Shown: in pieces, positions 32,791-47,700 of the stretch
How positions within the stretch are numbered: the stretch's first letter is position 1
Layout: each line of letters opens with the position of its first letter
Origin: Tenebrio molitor
Taxonomy: Eukaryota; Arthropoda; Insecta; Coleoptera; Tenebrionidae
Assembly (NCBI RefSeq): GCF_963966145.1
Contig: NC_091047.1
Coordinates: 5,890,001 to 5,954,000 of the forward strand
DNA: 64,000 bases
Reading direction: 5' to 3'
Notes under the pieces: generated by a model
Database searches by the model: none
What the model was told of the DNA's origin: nothing
The model's input: the letters and a program-made list of their open reading frames with translations, nothing else
Program-made: the position numbers and the translations under genes

Positions 32791-35700
32791 ATGAAGGTGA
32801 GTTTCGGCGCGCGGTGATTTCGACGAGACGTTACCACACGAGCGCGGATCCCTCAATGGGCTTACGCAAGTCCGCAAGTGTGACTTGAGTAATTCGACCA
32901 CCAATTAGGAAACTGTGACTTGTGCAAGCGGACCTTCCAGGGTGGAATCGATTTGTACAAAACGTTTAACTAATCGAGCAAAGTGGCGAGGAGGGACAAG
33001 GTCGGAACTTTTATTTTGCGACCTTGTCGCCACACAGAAACCGTTTGCTCTGATTGATCCGGTGCGGAGGTTTTGTTTTCCAAATCGCCGTAATATTCTC
33101 CACGAATGTTAGAGTCGAGGGTGCGAAGACGACCACCGCTGAGAAAAAAGTGAATTTTCTCAAGGTTGTGGTCTTCGTACTGCATGACCCAGTTGAGTTC
33201 ACGCTGACCACTTTCTATTTCTTTCAGAACACAATGAGAGCGAACCGCCCGACACATGCTGCCCTGCAACTCTGGCTCATCCTCCTGGTAAGACGCCAAG
33301 ACGGTGGAATTTTTACGTTCGCACCTATGCTTGAAATTATCTTTTTATCTCGGCCGAATGCGCACGACAGAACTCGTTTGATGCATTATCTTGTACCGAG
33401 GCGAGTTAATACTGTGGGACTTTAGATACCCAAGGTAGACAAGAGCCATTACGTCACTTTTTAAGTCTGCTACAGTCCCAAGGCTGTTTTTTGAATTGAA
33501 AATCGAGTCTAGGAAGCGCCGCCGCCGGCTGAATTACGATCGATTGTCGTTCGCTTAATTGCGAGCTTTTAGTTTAATTGCATCGTTAACAATCCTCAAA
33601 AATGTTCAAATGCCATCAAGTAAACACCCGACCACCAAACGTGACCTCCAATTCCTAGAGTTGTACCAACAGCCTTGCAGAATTTTCAAAATTTCTCATT
33701 TCGAAAATCTCAGTTGCGAAACCAGTCGAGTTGCCACCAAAACTAGACCTTGTGGAGGAACAACCGTCATGACTCATGAGGTGTCTTAATTAGGGATGAA
33801 ATTACAAATTCATGAATCTTTCATCGTCCTATTCCCACTAATGAATTGTTTAAGAGCTCCTAACGGTTGTGCTCATCAAGTCGTAAATAATTTTGATTGA
33901 TGGCCGCCCCATCTTCTCGGAATTACTTATTTATTCACAAATGGAGTTGTTAAAACTGTTTGTGATAATTGGTGCTGTGATTTAATGCATAATTTACATG
34001 TTAAATAGGAACAACTGTTACATTATGGCTATGCTGCCACAAACTTAAAGGTCGTCTTGTTACGAAAACAGTTATCTAGATCAAAGATTATTCTTAAAAG
34101 AAATCTAATGTCTGTTAAATACCGCCGCCCACAACGAAATTCGATTTAGACTCTTTCTGTAACGGGAGCGTAGCGAAAATTATTATGATTCTATTGTGAC
34201 AAATTCGAGATCATTTATCATTGCGGTGTTCAGGAAATATATCATCTAGATTATGTTTCAGTTGGGTTCGCGGCTATTCTCAATGCAAATTAGACTGTTT
34301 ATCAAACTAGAAAAAGTAATTTCGGGACTCAAGCAGAAAACCTATTAGTAGCAAATTTTAAAATCAAAAAGGAGTATCCTGTACTATTGTTCGGATCAAA
34401 TTGGTCACTTAATTTTAATGAGAATTCCGCACCCATTAAGATGTCCACGAGACAATATTTTTCTTTGCGACAAGCAAATGCCAGTTGAGTGCCCTTCGTT
34501 CTGTCATTTTTATTAATAAAGCTTACAGCTGCTTTCGAACGAATAGTTTATTTAAATGGCATTATTTGGATTTACAAAATGTTCAAAAACATTTTAGGTT
34601 ATAATGAAAATGAAGTGACATTTGTTAGTTAGGTTAGGTTGGTGCACAGTTTTTCCCAAATTCTCAAACGCAATTCTTTCAGACAAAAACTCCAAATACT
34701 TCAATAAGAATGTTCAATCGTCGTCTGCCACAAATTTTACAACTTCTCCGATGTCTGAATCTCATTGTCACAAATTTCGCAAAATGTTTTAGGTTAGAAT
34801 GGCAGTGTTTTCATTTGATTAATGACGTTCGTTAATAAGGTTATGTTCAAGGGGCCCTTTCGCTAAAGTTTCCAAAAACAATTTCTAGTAACGGTTGAGT
34901 AAGTAATACTGCCTAAAATGCTTTACAAAAAGAATCATTTGCAATTTGTGGTGTTTTTAGTGTATTTTCGAGGAGATGCGATAATTTGACCGTTGCGAAG
35001 ATGCGACATAAAGAAACTCGCAATTTTGCGCAGACGTGTCTTAAAACTTGAACTTTTTTAAGAGTCATTGACGTTTCGAACTTTACTGAAGCTACGGTCG
35101 TTTTTGTATTTGAATTAATTAAAATTTCAACCTGTGAAAATTAAGATGCAAATATAGACAAAAAGGAATAAAAAAGCCGTTAGGTATGCAAGCAGATGTA
35201 TTTTTCATGTATATCAAACCAAAGTTCCAGTTAAACTTTGTGGCCAAACCTGTTATGCGTGAGAAAGACAAACTTTCAGGCCTGTGTGCATTTAAACCGT
35301 CTTCAAACCTGTGGGTTTCAGCATTTCAAAGCTGCTAATTTGATAACAGAACCTGTAAATCCAAGATGTAATAAAATGTTGTTCGCTTCAGCTGCAGACA
35401 ATATTTCAGTTCGTTATAAAGTTGTCGAAATTGCCGTCAACGCTGAGGATAATTACTGCAAATCAGATTCGTTATTGACTGAGATCGAATCGAGATGATT
35501 GTGGCAACGTGCGCGGTATTTTAATGAACTTCGTCTCGTCGAGGACAGAGCGTTAGCGAAATCGGCCTTAAGATAACACATGAGAAACTAATAGCTTAAG
35601 CCAGATCTGTACCATGGGAAAGCTTTGTCTGCATTTTTATGGCAGGGTATTATTGTGTTTTCGTCTCTATCCGTGTGCTTATTAGATCTATAATTTATAA

Positions 35701-38700
35701 AAATGATTGACGACGTGTAATTTTTTCTTGAAGGTTAATAACCGACATACATAGTCCCACAAAAACATCCATCACGCAACTCGCAATCAAGCGATCACAA
35801 AAACAGTCATAAGAAGAAGAAAGTAAAAATCACGAAGATTCAACTTTCTTGGCTTTATCTTTGTGCGCTTCGTTAGATAACACCAATTACTGCCAACCGA
35901 CTCAGACCATTTTCTTCTTTTGCAGATCTGCTCACATTTCACTGTCAAGGCTGCCAACATACCCGTCACCACAAGTAAGTACAAGATACGATAAGTACAA
36001 TGTAATCGTGAGGCGGCATCGGCAAATTGAGCCCAAAGTGTTCAACTCCTCGATGAGTCTTTGTTGGGCAAAGTCTAAGGTTACGATGTGTAAAAAAGGG
36101 GATTATTATTCCGCCAAAGATGGCCTCGAGTTGTAGATGCTAAGAACCGTCATCTTCTTCGACCCATTACTAGCAATTATTGCATTGTATTGTTGACCTT
36201 AGTCGCGCTTTTTGACCACGACTGGAACACATTTATATTCTTCTGTGGGAGATTTTTCCTTCTGATACCAACACCGAGCACTGGATAGGCGAGATATTTC
36301 TCGCTGGAGGTCGTAAATTTTATTTTGATCCGTGGTGCATAATTATTCGATGCAAACTTTCCAATTTTTCTGCTTTTTTGTTTAACACCTCCTGGCTGAA
36401 GGCGTACGGTCCATCCTACGTTAGATTTCAACAGGAGTGCGATTGCAACACTTCGCTTTTAACAGTAAATACCTGATCTGTCGGAACTGCAATCCGGAGC
36501 GATTTTTTCCATCCTCATAGTCATAACCGCTCGCGCTGCAACAATAGTCGAAATGTTCTACTAGAATAATTTTAGTGTTGTGTAGAGTGTCGTAACTGCA
36601 ATATTAAACCTTTTAGAAATGTCTTGTTTATGCATGGAAAACGAAAGTAAAATCGGGGTCAAGAGATATTAATTATTTGATCCGTGGTATTGGACATCTC
36701 GCGTTGTTTTCACTTTTTATTTACGACTCCTTCGCCACTTTTCTATGCGATTTTTAGCCAGAAGAGAAACCGTCTACTTCGAACCGTCCAATTTACATTT
36801 TCATGGTCACACTTTTGGTTTTGCTGTGTAGGTGTTCAAATTGCGAAATGTGATTTTGTTCCGACAACTTTTTGTCCTTCCACTTCTAATCGATATTTTC
36901 TGCCACGTGAACCGTAACTCGCCTGCACTTGACTACAAAAGGAAATTAATTCTAAACACAAAAATGCAATTTTGCTCACCGCGACATTGTCATTTTTGCA
37001 CGACTCTTCGCATCTGCTCCGTCATTTCTTGTCTAGTGCAGTCTTTCTTCATTAGTGGTGCTCGCTGGATTCCACGAAATTGCATAATTGTGGTTTCGAT
37101 TTTTTAATTGGCGGTATTGAGAATTATAATTGTTGCTAAAATAATTTTTAGAAAGTTCAGGCATGAGGGGATTCGTTGGTTGTTCGCGGAATTATCTGCT
37201 TCAATTATTCATTTTATAGGTGGTTGGTGTAAATTTGAATTTTCTTCAATTTAAATTAATTGCTTGTGCACAACGGGCTAATTTAAATACGCTTGCGAAG
37301 GGAAATTGTTGAACAAATACCTCATTGTTAAAAATAATTTTACATCATCGATGCATAAAGCTGTGTTTGATCATGTTTCATGGTGTTCTGACAGAATAAT
37401 TGCTTTTTAAATAGAAAACTAACAGAACTGACATACACATCATTAATATGTTAATTGCTAGAAGTCTTTATTTCTGTTAATTCTCTCTAATCTTCTGCAA
37501 AAAATCTAAAAGTTTTTCCGTTGTTCGTGCACTAACAAAGTGTAGGTTTTACTAATCTGTTTTTACCCATTAATGACTTCTTAATGATGGTTTATTTCTT
37601 AAATTACCGTTCTGCTTGGCTGTAATTTTAGTAAAAAATACCGGACACATATCTTTCGTTGGGACCGGAATTTAAATCCAAAACTGATGTTTCCGTCTAG
37701 TTTTTTAAAATGTTCTTTATCCTTACTTGAATGTTATAATAATACTTGCTCTATTCTCCGTCACTGCGACTACCAGTTCCGAAATAAAATAAATTTTCTC
37801 TGAGCTTAAACCAATAGATCAAAGACCGGTTAGTTTCTTCGCTGCTCGTCGAGTTCTCTTCAGAATGTGTTACACTTTCATGGTTATAAAAAATGTCGTA
37901 TAAATATTTATTTCAACTGCAAGTTGAAAGTATTTTTGCAATAACTTTTTATTGCAAAACAACATTCATTTCACAAGTTTTTTTCGAAAAAAATTATTTG
38001 CATCAAGGTTGTCCCCTTATACAAAGTGTACCAAAATTATTGTGGTGTCTAATAATAGGTTTTGGCAATTTGAGTGTTTTGAATTTTGACGCATTGGAGG
38101 CACAGCCTTCTTGTGAAACGAATCATTTAATTTTTTTTGTTAGGAGAATGATTTTTATCGATTTTTGTTCTGAAACTCTACATGTGAGCATAAAATTTCA
38201 TTAGAATCAACTTTTTCCTGAAACTTTTTTCGATAAATTCAGCGCAAACCCCATTTTCGCATTTTTTAAAATGTCAGAATCGACGGACACCGAACGTCAC
38301 GTGATACCTCTTATGAGTCACAGTTTTAGTCTGAACACCGTTCACGTTGTTTTGGCATAATGGGAGGCCATGATTTATTTTTTAACGTTGGACACACTGT
38401 TTGATTTCCGCCACCAAAGTGCCTACATGCGGACCTATCAAAATGAACATAACATGTTGCTGAATTTCCCGCGATGTCTGACTTTTCTTCTATTGCAAAC
38501 TAGTAAAATATAGAACTGACAACAATGCACTAGACCTTGACGCTATTTATTACCTCAAACTTAGAAAAACATAAACCTAATTCAGCAGACAGCTTTACTA
38601 CAAAATAAATGCAAAATTTCCATCATGGCTTCCCATTATGCCAAAACAACGGGAATGCATTTTAGACAAGAAACGACGATTACCACAGTGACATTACGTA

Positions 38701-41700
38701 GTGACATTTTTGTAAATAAAAAGTTCCCCCAAATTGTGGGAAATTTTTCGTAAACACTGCATAATCGTATTCGACAAAGAAAAGAAATGACATAAGGATG
38801 TTTCCATTGCTATTTCCGAAATTTGTTAGATCAAAAGAAAAAAGTGGTACATATTTCTCTTTCAAAAAATTAAAAGGAACAAAATACAAAGAAACGTGGA
38901 AAAGGGTGAAGTGAAATACGAAGAGAAATTAGCAAACACAGTAGGAGAAGAAGATGTAAACAATAAAAAAGAGAGAAAACAACAATGAACTGAGGAGAAA
39001 AAAAGAAAAAAAGATAAAAAATATAGAAATATACAGAGTGTCTCAGCTAAGACTTTCGAGCCTAATAACTCAGTTATTTTCCAGCGGATTTTTGTGAAAT
39101 TTAAAATGCAGAGATTTTAGACGGTGAAGAATAAAATCCCATTAATGCAATCACCCAAGTCTTAAAAACGTAATTTTTACATGCTTTTTTAAAATGTTGA
39201 ATCAATTAAGATTTACATAAAAAATTGATCGTCAATAAAAAATGCTGTAGGAAAAACTCGTCCTTGAAAGACGTCTGGTTTGCAAAAACAAAGCAAAAAA
39301 CTGTGTTAAACGTGGCTGCAAATGCAAAAACGTAGACGCGTATGAAACAAACGCGCAATTTTGCAGAATTTTGGTCATCCCTTTTCGCAGAAGAGCAGGT
39401 GACAGATTTGACGTTTATCTTGCTAACCTTACACTTACAAAGCTAAAGACAACATTTGGACGTAATTTATTATACTGGATGCTTTAATTCTTCCATAAAG
39501 GACTAAAACACGATCGGGATATTTTAGCAAGGTAATTTAGTTCACATACGCTTCCTGTGTCTTCAAATAAATTGACGACTCTCTTAACCTTACATTTTGT
39601 AAAGCCTACATTTGGATAGTGTTCCACGAGAAAACGAACTGTGTCATTGAAGTTCTTACGACCCTCTCCATAGACAAAATGTTTTCCCTTTTTCAACAAT
39701 ATTGAAATTTCTGCCGCTGTAGTCTATTTTTAGAGTATTTTCAATAAATTTTCACAATTTGACGTTTCTAATAAAGCGCGCCCAATTTTGACAGACTTTA
39801 AAAGATGTACAAAATGTTGCTTGGCAATTAATCATCAATTGTTTCAAAAGGTAACTGTTCAAATTTTACATTAAATTTTTAACGACAAAATCTAATCTTT
39901 TCGTTGAATCAGACAAGTGATTTACTTAATTGTTTGTGTAGACCCCTATTTTTTAATGTTTAACAATCTAATAATAATCGCGCATAATTTTCGATAAAGG
40001 AAACATGTGTTAAAATTACATTTTTTAACTTGAGATAATTTTATTATTACTAATTGAACCTTCACGGTCTAAAATATCTGCATTTTAAATTTCATAAAAA
40101 TCCGTTGGCAAATAACGGAGATATTAGACTGGAAAGTCTTAGCTGAGACACCCTGTATATCTACGCAATAATTTCTTAGTTTTATCCATTTTTGAATCAT
40201 TTTATTGTAAAAATGGTCGAAATTGCTGAAAATCCGTCCATCGTTACTAAATTATTAATTTTCCAAAATAATTATTTTCAGATTATTAAAATTTGGATTT
40301 TCAAAAATTTTTCAAAACATTCACACTTGGCTATCCACTTTCTGAACATTCGGTCCAAACTCCACGGTTTCAAATTACACATGTTAGATTTCAAAATGGT
40401 TGTCGGCGCAGTTGGCCTTGTTAAGTTGGCATTTATAGTAACTTTAGAGTTGTTTGGTTTACATTTCAATTGTCAAAAAAAATCTCAAGGTCTTTTCTCA
40501 AAATTTTCAAGTTTTAGAATAAGAACAATGTCATTTTTAAGTGTTAGAGAATGTGGGGCAGTTTGTCGTTGTCATCACGAACTTCTAAAATATTCAAATG
40601 ATGTGAATTTAAACTGAAACTTATTCACTTTTATACTTTGCTTGTCATTTCTTTTAGATTATAACCCCCAACTGTCAAAATTGATATTTAGTTACTTGAT
40701 TTTTGTGCATACTCATGGCCTGCTGTATTGACAACCATTTTGCATTATAATTTGGCAGATAAAAGACCAAAAAGTCTTGGTCTGAACTTCATAAAAACTG
40801 CTTAAACTTGAGTGTATTTAATCGACCAAAGGTTGAAAAATATATTTTCACCGTTAGCGGCGCCGCAAAACTTCGTGTTAATTTGTCTTCTGACGCCCAC
40901 CTCGTTTGACCTCCTGATAATTAATCGCTGATAAAATTTCCCGTAAATCGTTCAACTCAATTTTTCTGTGTATTGCAATTAAAAATTATTTGCTTCTCTT
41001 TTTCCTAGAACAATTTGCTCGTTGTCGCCGTTGGTTACATAAATACCCCCGTGCAAACTTTTCCCTTTCACACCTGCCGTCGGCGGCACAAACTTCCTTC
41101 CAGGTTTCCGTTCCACACATTCCTCAAAGCAGAAATAACCACGCAGATTCATTCATTGTTGACTGACAACCAACATCCTACATTTTTCAATTTGCTTTGT
41201 AAATTCGCCAACGTCCACGTCATTCTGTTGGTGTGACGGATCGCCCATTCCTCCAGCTCGCGCGAATTCCTCTTCGTTCCCTCAGCAACCATCAATGAAT
41301 CCCCATATTGCCCAAAAACAATGAAAGGAAACTGAATTGTACGCACACTACCAACTACTAATCAACCACCCAATCGGAATAACAATAGCCAGGCCAGTGT
41401 CCAGTTACTTGACGTGTCGTTGTTCTTGCAGGCGCACCGGAAGTGGCATCGGATGTACGTGTAGAATGCAACAGCGACGAGATCGTCGTCAGTATCAACA
41501 CCAGGTCAGGACGCTTCAACGGGATGATATACCCCAGGGGCCTGTCGAAGAACAGCACGTGCATGGGGGAGTGGGTCCAGAGAGCGGCCCCCGTCAAGTA
41601 CAATCTTCCGCTGCGCGGCTGCAACACCATGAGCACAGAACTGGTAAGCCAAATCGGGTGGAGGACGTCTTCGTGAGTGTCTCCGGCTGGAACGACGCGG

Positions 41701-44700
41701 CCTCGCCCACATCATGACGGCTTAACAGCAAATCGACTTAACCCGCGCTGACTTTTGCTGGTGGTGATTCGAAATTATGGTAATGAGTGGAAACGTGCTC
41801 GTGTTCAACTTGACACATAAAAGAGCACCGACGGTGTCACGACGTAAGGTCGGATCGACGTGGAAATTGGCGAGAGATAACGGAAAACGCGGTTGCGACG
41901 CGTGCCCATAAACCACGCACCATCCTGCAAACGGCCTCGTCAAGAGGTAACGGTGAGGGCGCTCATGAACTCCAAATCGGCGCAAAAATGCACAAGAGGG
42001 TACAGTTAAGAACGCGAATTGACTCGTTGGGACACTTTCCTTCACCGTCTGGATTTTTGTTGCGCACGTCGATGAATTGTTAACGAGCTCGACGCTCGTC
42101 TGGCCTAACGGCTCTTGTCGATTTGTTAATTTATTGCCGCCGGTAATGAGACAAATAACAGGATTTTGTGGTGCCACTCCGGTACAATTATGATTTTTTC
42201 ACCGGCTAATTGGCTTGTTAAAATAATTAAACGTCCGAACTTTGACTCGAGGAAGAGGTGATTACGCAACTTGTATCGTAATCGTGGTCAACGGACATGC
42301 ATTTAACGGTGGAATTAAAACGCGTACCTACTGATGTAGTAAAGTTGGGCGACAACCACTCATTGTTTGCGCGAAGAGATTCCGCGAACGCGCGTGAAAA
42401 TGCTTGTTTTGCAATCAGGATTGTCACGAAATGGTAAAATGTGTCTTTGAAAGGCTTGTCAAAATTTATAATGCTGGCGAGGGCGGCTGGATGGTTACGA
42501 AAGCTGAATTTTAATTTTTCGTGGCGAATTTATTTGTTTTAATTGTTGTGGCGAGGCCGTGCGCAAAAGAATTGGCCTATGTGGGACAGCAACAGTTGCA
42601 GTTGAAATAAAACACAATAAAGCACAAAAATCCGCTTGTTTGATAACTTTCAACGTTGTTCATTTTGCATTATTTTTGTATTTTTTGACAATCAAATCTT
42701 GATTCTATCGAAATTCTTGAAGACGTGGAAATACTTCTGGATTCAATAACACAATAAATTAATACGAAGAAATTTAAATATTTTAAAGAGATTGAAATGA
42801 AACGTAGCCTCTTTCTGTGCAAAACTTACGAAACTATTTGGAACCGTCTTGGAACGCACAGTATTTTAAAGATACCTTGCACTGATTTGTCAATTTCATC
42901 ATTTGACTTCTTCAACACCCGGAATTATTATTTGATGGCTCCATTTGCGCCTTTTTGACAACATTTTGAAAACATTGTACACAACAGACACCGATCACAA
43001 CATTCTAATACTGTTGACTCAGTTTCGCTTGTTTCCCTAGTTACAGGCAAAGTACACTCTTGATTTTTTAAATAAATTGTCAAATTTTTAAATGTCAAAC
43101 ATAAAATGAGATTTTCTTACGAATCTGTCCACCATTCATGACTAACATGCCGTGAGAATATTATTTATTTGAAAATGTACGGTGGAGTAGTAAAAATAAA
43201 CGAGTGTAACAGCTGATGGAATGAATTAATTAGGTATTAAAATATCAAGGACCACATGTTGAGTGTATTAAATTATAATTTAAAAATACTGATTTATGAC
43301 GTCCAAAATATTCCAGATAAAGACATGAAGGACTGTTGACCGCAGTCAACACAATAGGAAGAAGTTCTTTTTCCTTTGTTTCTGACTACATCTCGATTTT
43401 CTGGCGGTTTTAGTTTCGATCTGCATAAATCGGATATCGTTGTAAAAACCCGAAAAATATGTGACTCCTATTTTGCCAAAATGTGGATTTTTCCGTCATA
43501 CTGTAGCGAATTTAAATGCTTTAGTTAGCTATTGTTGCGTTTTGTATAACAATTCTTCCGATGTCATATTTACACGATGTCATTTGACGTTTTTAACCTT
43601 TGACACTTTGACAGATTTGTCCTCAAAACACAACATGCACCACTCAATTTTGTAAAATTTACACTAATCACAAAACAGATTGACATGGAGATGCCCATAT
43701 TTCAGATTTCACCGACGACATTCTTATTTTCTTCACCAGACTTAGAATAGAAGCCATGAATGATTATTGCTTCTTTGCTTTTCTTCTTTCTCTTTTTTAC
43801 GCTAAAAACATCAAAAATCTGTCGTAAATTTTTTGTCGTAGCACACTCATATGTCATTAGTATTTTGACAGTTCTAGTATTAGTAGAGGTGTTGTTAACA
43901 AATGTTTATTGTAACGTAAAGAGACTTTGGCTTTAAGGTTCTGGGAGGAAGGACATCACTTCCAACAGTTCTCTTAACTATCGGGTGTTTTTTTTAAATT
44001 TCACCTCATAGTAGGCTTGGAACAGTCGATTGTGAACGCACTACCTATACAGGTTACGGATCAGCTGTTTAAATCTTGAGTCTGAGTGGTGCGTTCACAA
44101 GCGACACTTCAACGCCTACGTGGTGAAATTAAAAAAAAAACACCCGATATTAACATTTGCTTAGATTTGTACTTCATTGTATTCGGATTTCTTTCCAATT
44201 GATATATCTAACCTCAAAATTCACAAGACACAAACCTTAGATACACTTAACCAAGGATGTACCTGCCCTATAACAAATTTGCTGTACCATTTTATTCTTC
44301 AGTGTTGAGCGTTGTAACACATGAACCCATTTGATTTACTTTTTCTTTATTATATGTCAGACCAGAAGTGGTTTTTCTTGATTTCTTTTGGTTTACTTTT
44401 AATGCTGATCATTTCCAAAGCATAATTTTGTGGTTATATAGCAGTCTTACATCTCGAATATCCCGTCAGTTCAGTACCACAAGTTTATTTTTATCTTCTT
44501 TCCCATCATTTAAAAGTCAAACGTCAAACTGTACAAACCTGATTTTAAAATGGCATTTTTTTCTGAGAGTCTAAAGAATCAAGTGAAATATTTATTTTGG
44601 CTTTTGTAATCAGATTAACTAATTAATTTTTAAACCAAAAATTTTCAAGAACATTTATCATAAGTCATTACCATCAGTCCATTGAAGTACTTTTGGTGAC

Positions 44701-47700
44701 TTAGTGTTAAAAATTCGGGATTTTTTAGACCAACACTCAATTGTTGTGCTTTTTTAAAGTGTAAATTAATTGGAGCATGTTGACAGCTAACCTAAAATTT
44801 AGAGCCTAAAAATCTTTCTTTTTTTTCTTTCTTTGCAATGTTTAACATTAAAAAGAGAATAACTTGACGATTCCTATTCTCGAAGCAAATATCTAAGGGC
44901 ACCCTTTGCTGAAAACAAACATGTTTAATTATGTTCCGATTAAACATAAACAAATGTCATTCGTGTCAAACGGTGGGAAATTCAAACTTTACACTGTTCT
45001 AAACGGTTTACTTTTTCCAACGCCTACTCAGCCCAGGATTTCATTTGAACGCGTCATAGAAAAGTATACATATTTTCAAATTATAGTTTTTTTTTATTTA
45101 AGATAATTACCGTCAAAATCCAAATACAATTACATCTAGGATGTAGACCAAAGATGTGTACAGTCGCGAGCAATAAATTTTGGTCGTCAATGTCACTCTT
45201 TGACGCAATGGAAAATGCTCTATTGTAAAACAGTCATAACCTATCATCATGTTGAATGGCATTAATTGTCATTTTTTCCTCATTTTTTTGACACTTTGTT
45301 GACATGGGCATAATCAGGTAGGGACATTTTTTTAATTTGTGACAATCTAATAATCAGGTAGGGAAATTTTTTTAATTTGTGACAATCTAAATTTATTGCT
45401 CGCGAATTTAGTCCACTTCCACCAGCCTTTCTTTAATTTTATTCTCAAAACTCGTTTGCTCGCTTTTTCACAAAATTGATCTAAATCAATCATCTTACCC
45501 GTTGATTACATTTTTAATATTATCCCGCATGCGTTCAATTGGTTTTAAATCGGGACACTCTGAAGGCCAACACGTCTACTTTTTGTTCTCTACAAGTCTA
45601 TTTCTTTTTCTCTATTCCTGTTTGATGTTTTACCCGTAATTTTATCTCGCGGCTAGAACATTTATTATTTCATTTAAAAAGTAAAGATTTAATGTTTTTA
45701 TCTTCCATCTGTAGTGGACACTGAGTGAAACTTAAACCACAAAGAAAATATCAAATGTTGAATATGTTAATGAAACAATTTGGATTTCATAAATGTCCTC
45801 CAATAAATTTTAGTTTAATGGAGACTGGAAATCTCGCGTGGGATGTCTGCTATAATATTATTATGTCAAAAAACTTCACAATTATATTTAATGACGTATA
45901 ATTCCACGAATTTCAAAAGATTTCAAGCATTTTGACAATTTTTGTGATCAAGTAGACTCTTGTAAATCCTGCGAAATCGACGAATCTGTGTAAAATTACG
46001 ATTTTACACCTAATAGAAAATAGAAGAAAGCTTCTTCCGTGTTGCCAACCTTATTTATCGTCACTTATTCCGGTTCAAAGTTCAAGCTTGGGTAATTGTC
46101 ACGTTTGCCAACCATACACGAATAGAACACATTTGCCAGATACGCCTTACATAAAATATTTATCTACACATAAAATTCAATCATTGAACACCTCTCTTTT
46201 ATGGCTCGCTGTAAAGTGTCAACGATTATTTTATATCTGCAGTGTTAAAACACCACGAAACGTTACATTCCTCAAGCACAGTTAATTCGAAATCACGGGA
46301 AACAATTTTTTAGAGGCACTTCCTCAATTCCAGCATTTAGGTTATCGCGTACTTGATACGAGACCAGCATAAAACCAGTAATTAACTTATCCTTAAAGTA
46401 AATTCCTCATTACGCGAGCTTTAAAAGTGAGTACCCGCAGAATGAATGGGTACCGGAATTCGATGGGTTAGTAAATCGGACTCGGTCAAGTGCTTCGACA
46501 ATTTGCAGAAACGAGAAAAACCTAATTCATCGGTTCCGCACCTCAACAAGATGGAACTTCTTCGCTGAACCGTTGCCACAAAAAATAGAGGGGGTCAGCG
46601 AAGTTCATGCATCATTTCTAACGAGAAAATTTAACTTCCATTAGTGATGCTGCTGTAATGTCGAACCTTATAGGGTCGATCAAAGACCTAGATGGATAAA
46701 TGAGGACTGAAAGATGATTCAGCCAAAGACTGGATTATGAGACCTCAAGAAGCGTGTTCTTGGAGTTTTGCATAGGTGCTTTGAGGTTGGAATTTGTCGA
46801 TGAAAATCTGCGCGCAAGGTCGGATTATGTGGAAGCTTCAGCAAGAAATTTCAGGAATTTCTGAAATGGCTCGACATCCATTTGTAATGACGGTTCGCAC
46901 ACGTAACGCGATGCACCTAAACGTTCTTGCGTGTACTTATACGTCTACGGATAAAGAGGACAGAACCTTGAGAGTGTTTTATTGTAACAGCTGTTACAAT
47001 ACCAATTCCTCCGACCAACATATGGTCCTTTCTTATATAATGGAGAAAAAGTAAAACCACAGAGAAAGTTATGTAAATGACTGATCTAGGACAACACTAG
47101 GAAAAAGAACAAGAAGGCGCAGATCGCGCTCCCAAAGGACGCGCTCTGTTATTTTTAGGATCCTGTGTCTAATTTCTTCAAACTGGTCTTGCAGAACCGG
47201 TCTGGAAAATCTCCCACAAGCGGTAAAGGTTAGTGGAAGTTGCTAAACGCGATAAATCACCCAAAAGTATATCACACCGGATCGCCGTGCAAAAAGTGAA
47301 AGTGGTCAATATGCACAGAAAAAACAATTATCAGATAGTGGGACACGAAAACAATGAGTTGCAAAACGCCGACTGATTTTATTATCAAGACAGGCGACCC
47401 TGCATTTACTCTGTTGGCTTTTGCATGAATTTATGTTAACATGAGACTGTGACGTAGCCTGCAAGGCGTGGTCGGTGTGAGCCGCTTCTTGCACGTTCTC
47501 GCCCGGAATGGTCACAGTGTGGGTGACCACAACTGACTCAGGAGAGGACGTCACAGGTCCGGGTTCGCCTAGCACAGCTCGGATTTTTCTTCTGATTGAT
47601 CGCGCCTTCTGACATTTGATCACGAGGTGCCAACTCGAACCGTGAAGTTCTGATCAACGGCACTCATTAAAAGACAATTATGATTACGTCAACGCACGGT

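Noticed and set aside
46794..47054. 86-codon frame in ZP intron 4 with a DRTLRVFYCNSC motif faintly like PDCD2-family proteins
   Set aside because: Only one short motif fits, no zinc-finger pairs are complete and no splice partners were found.
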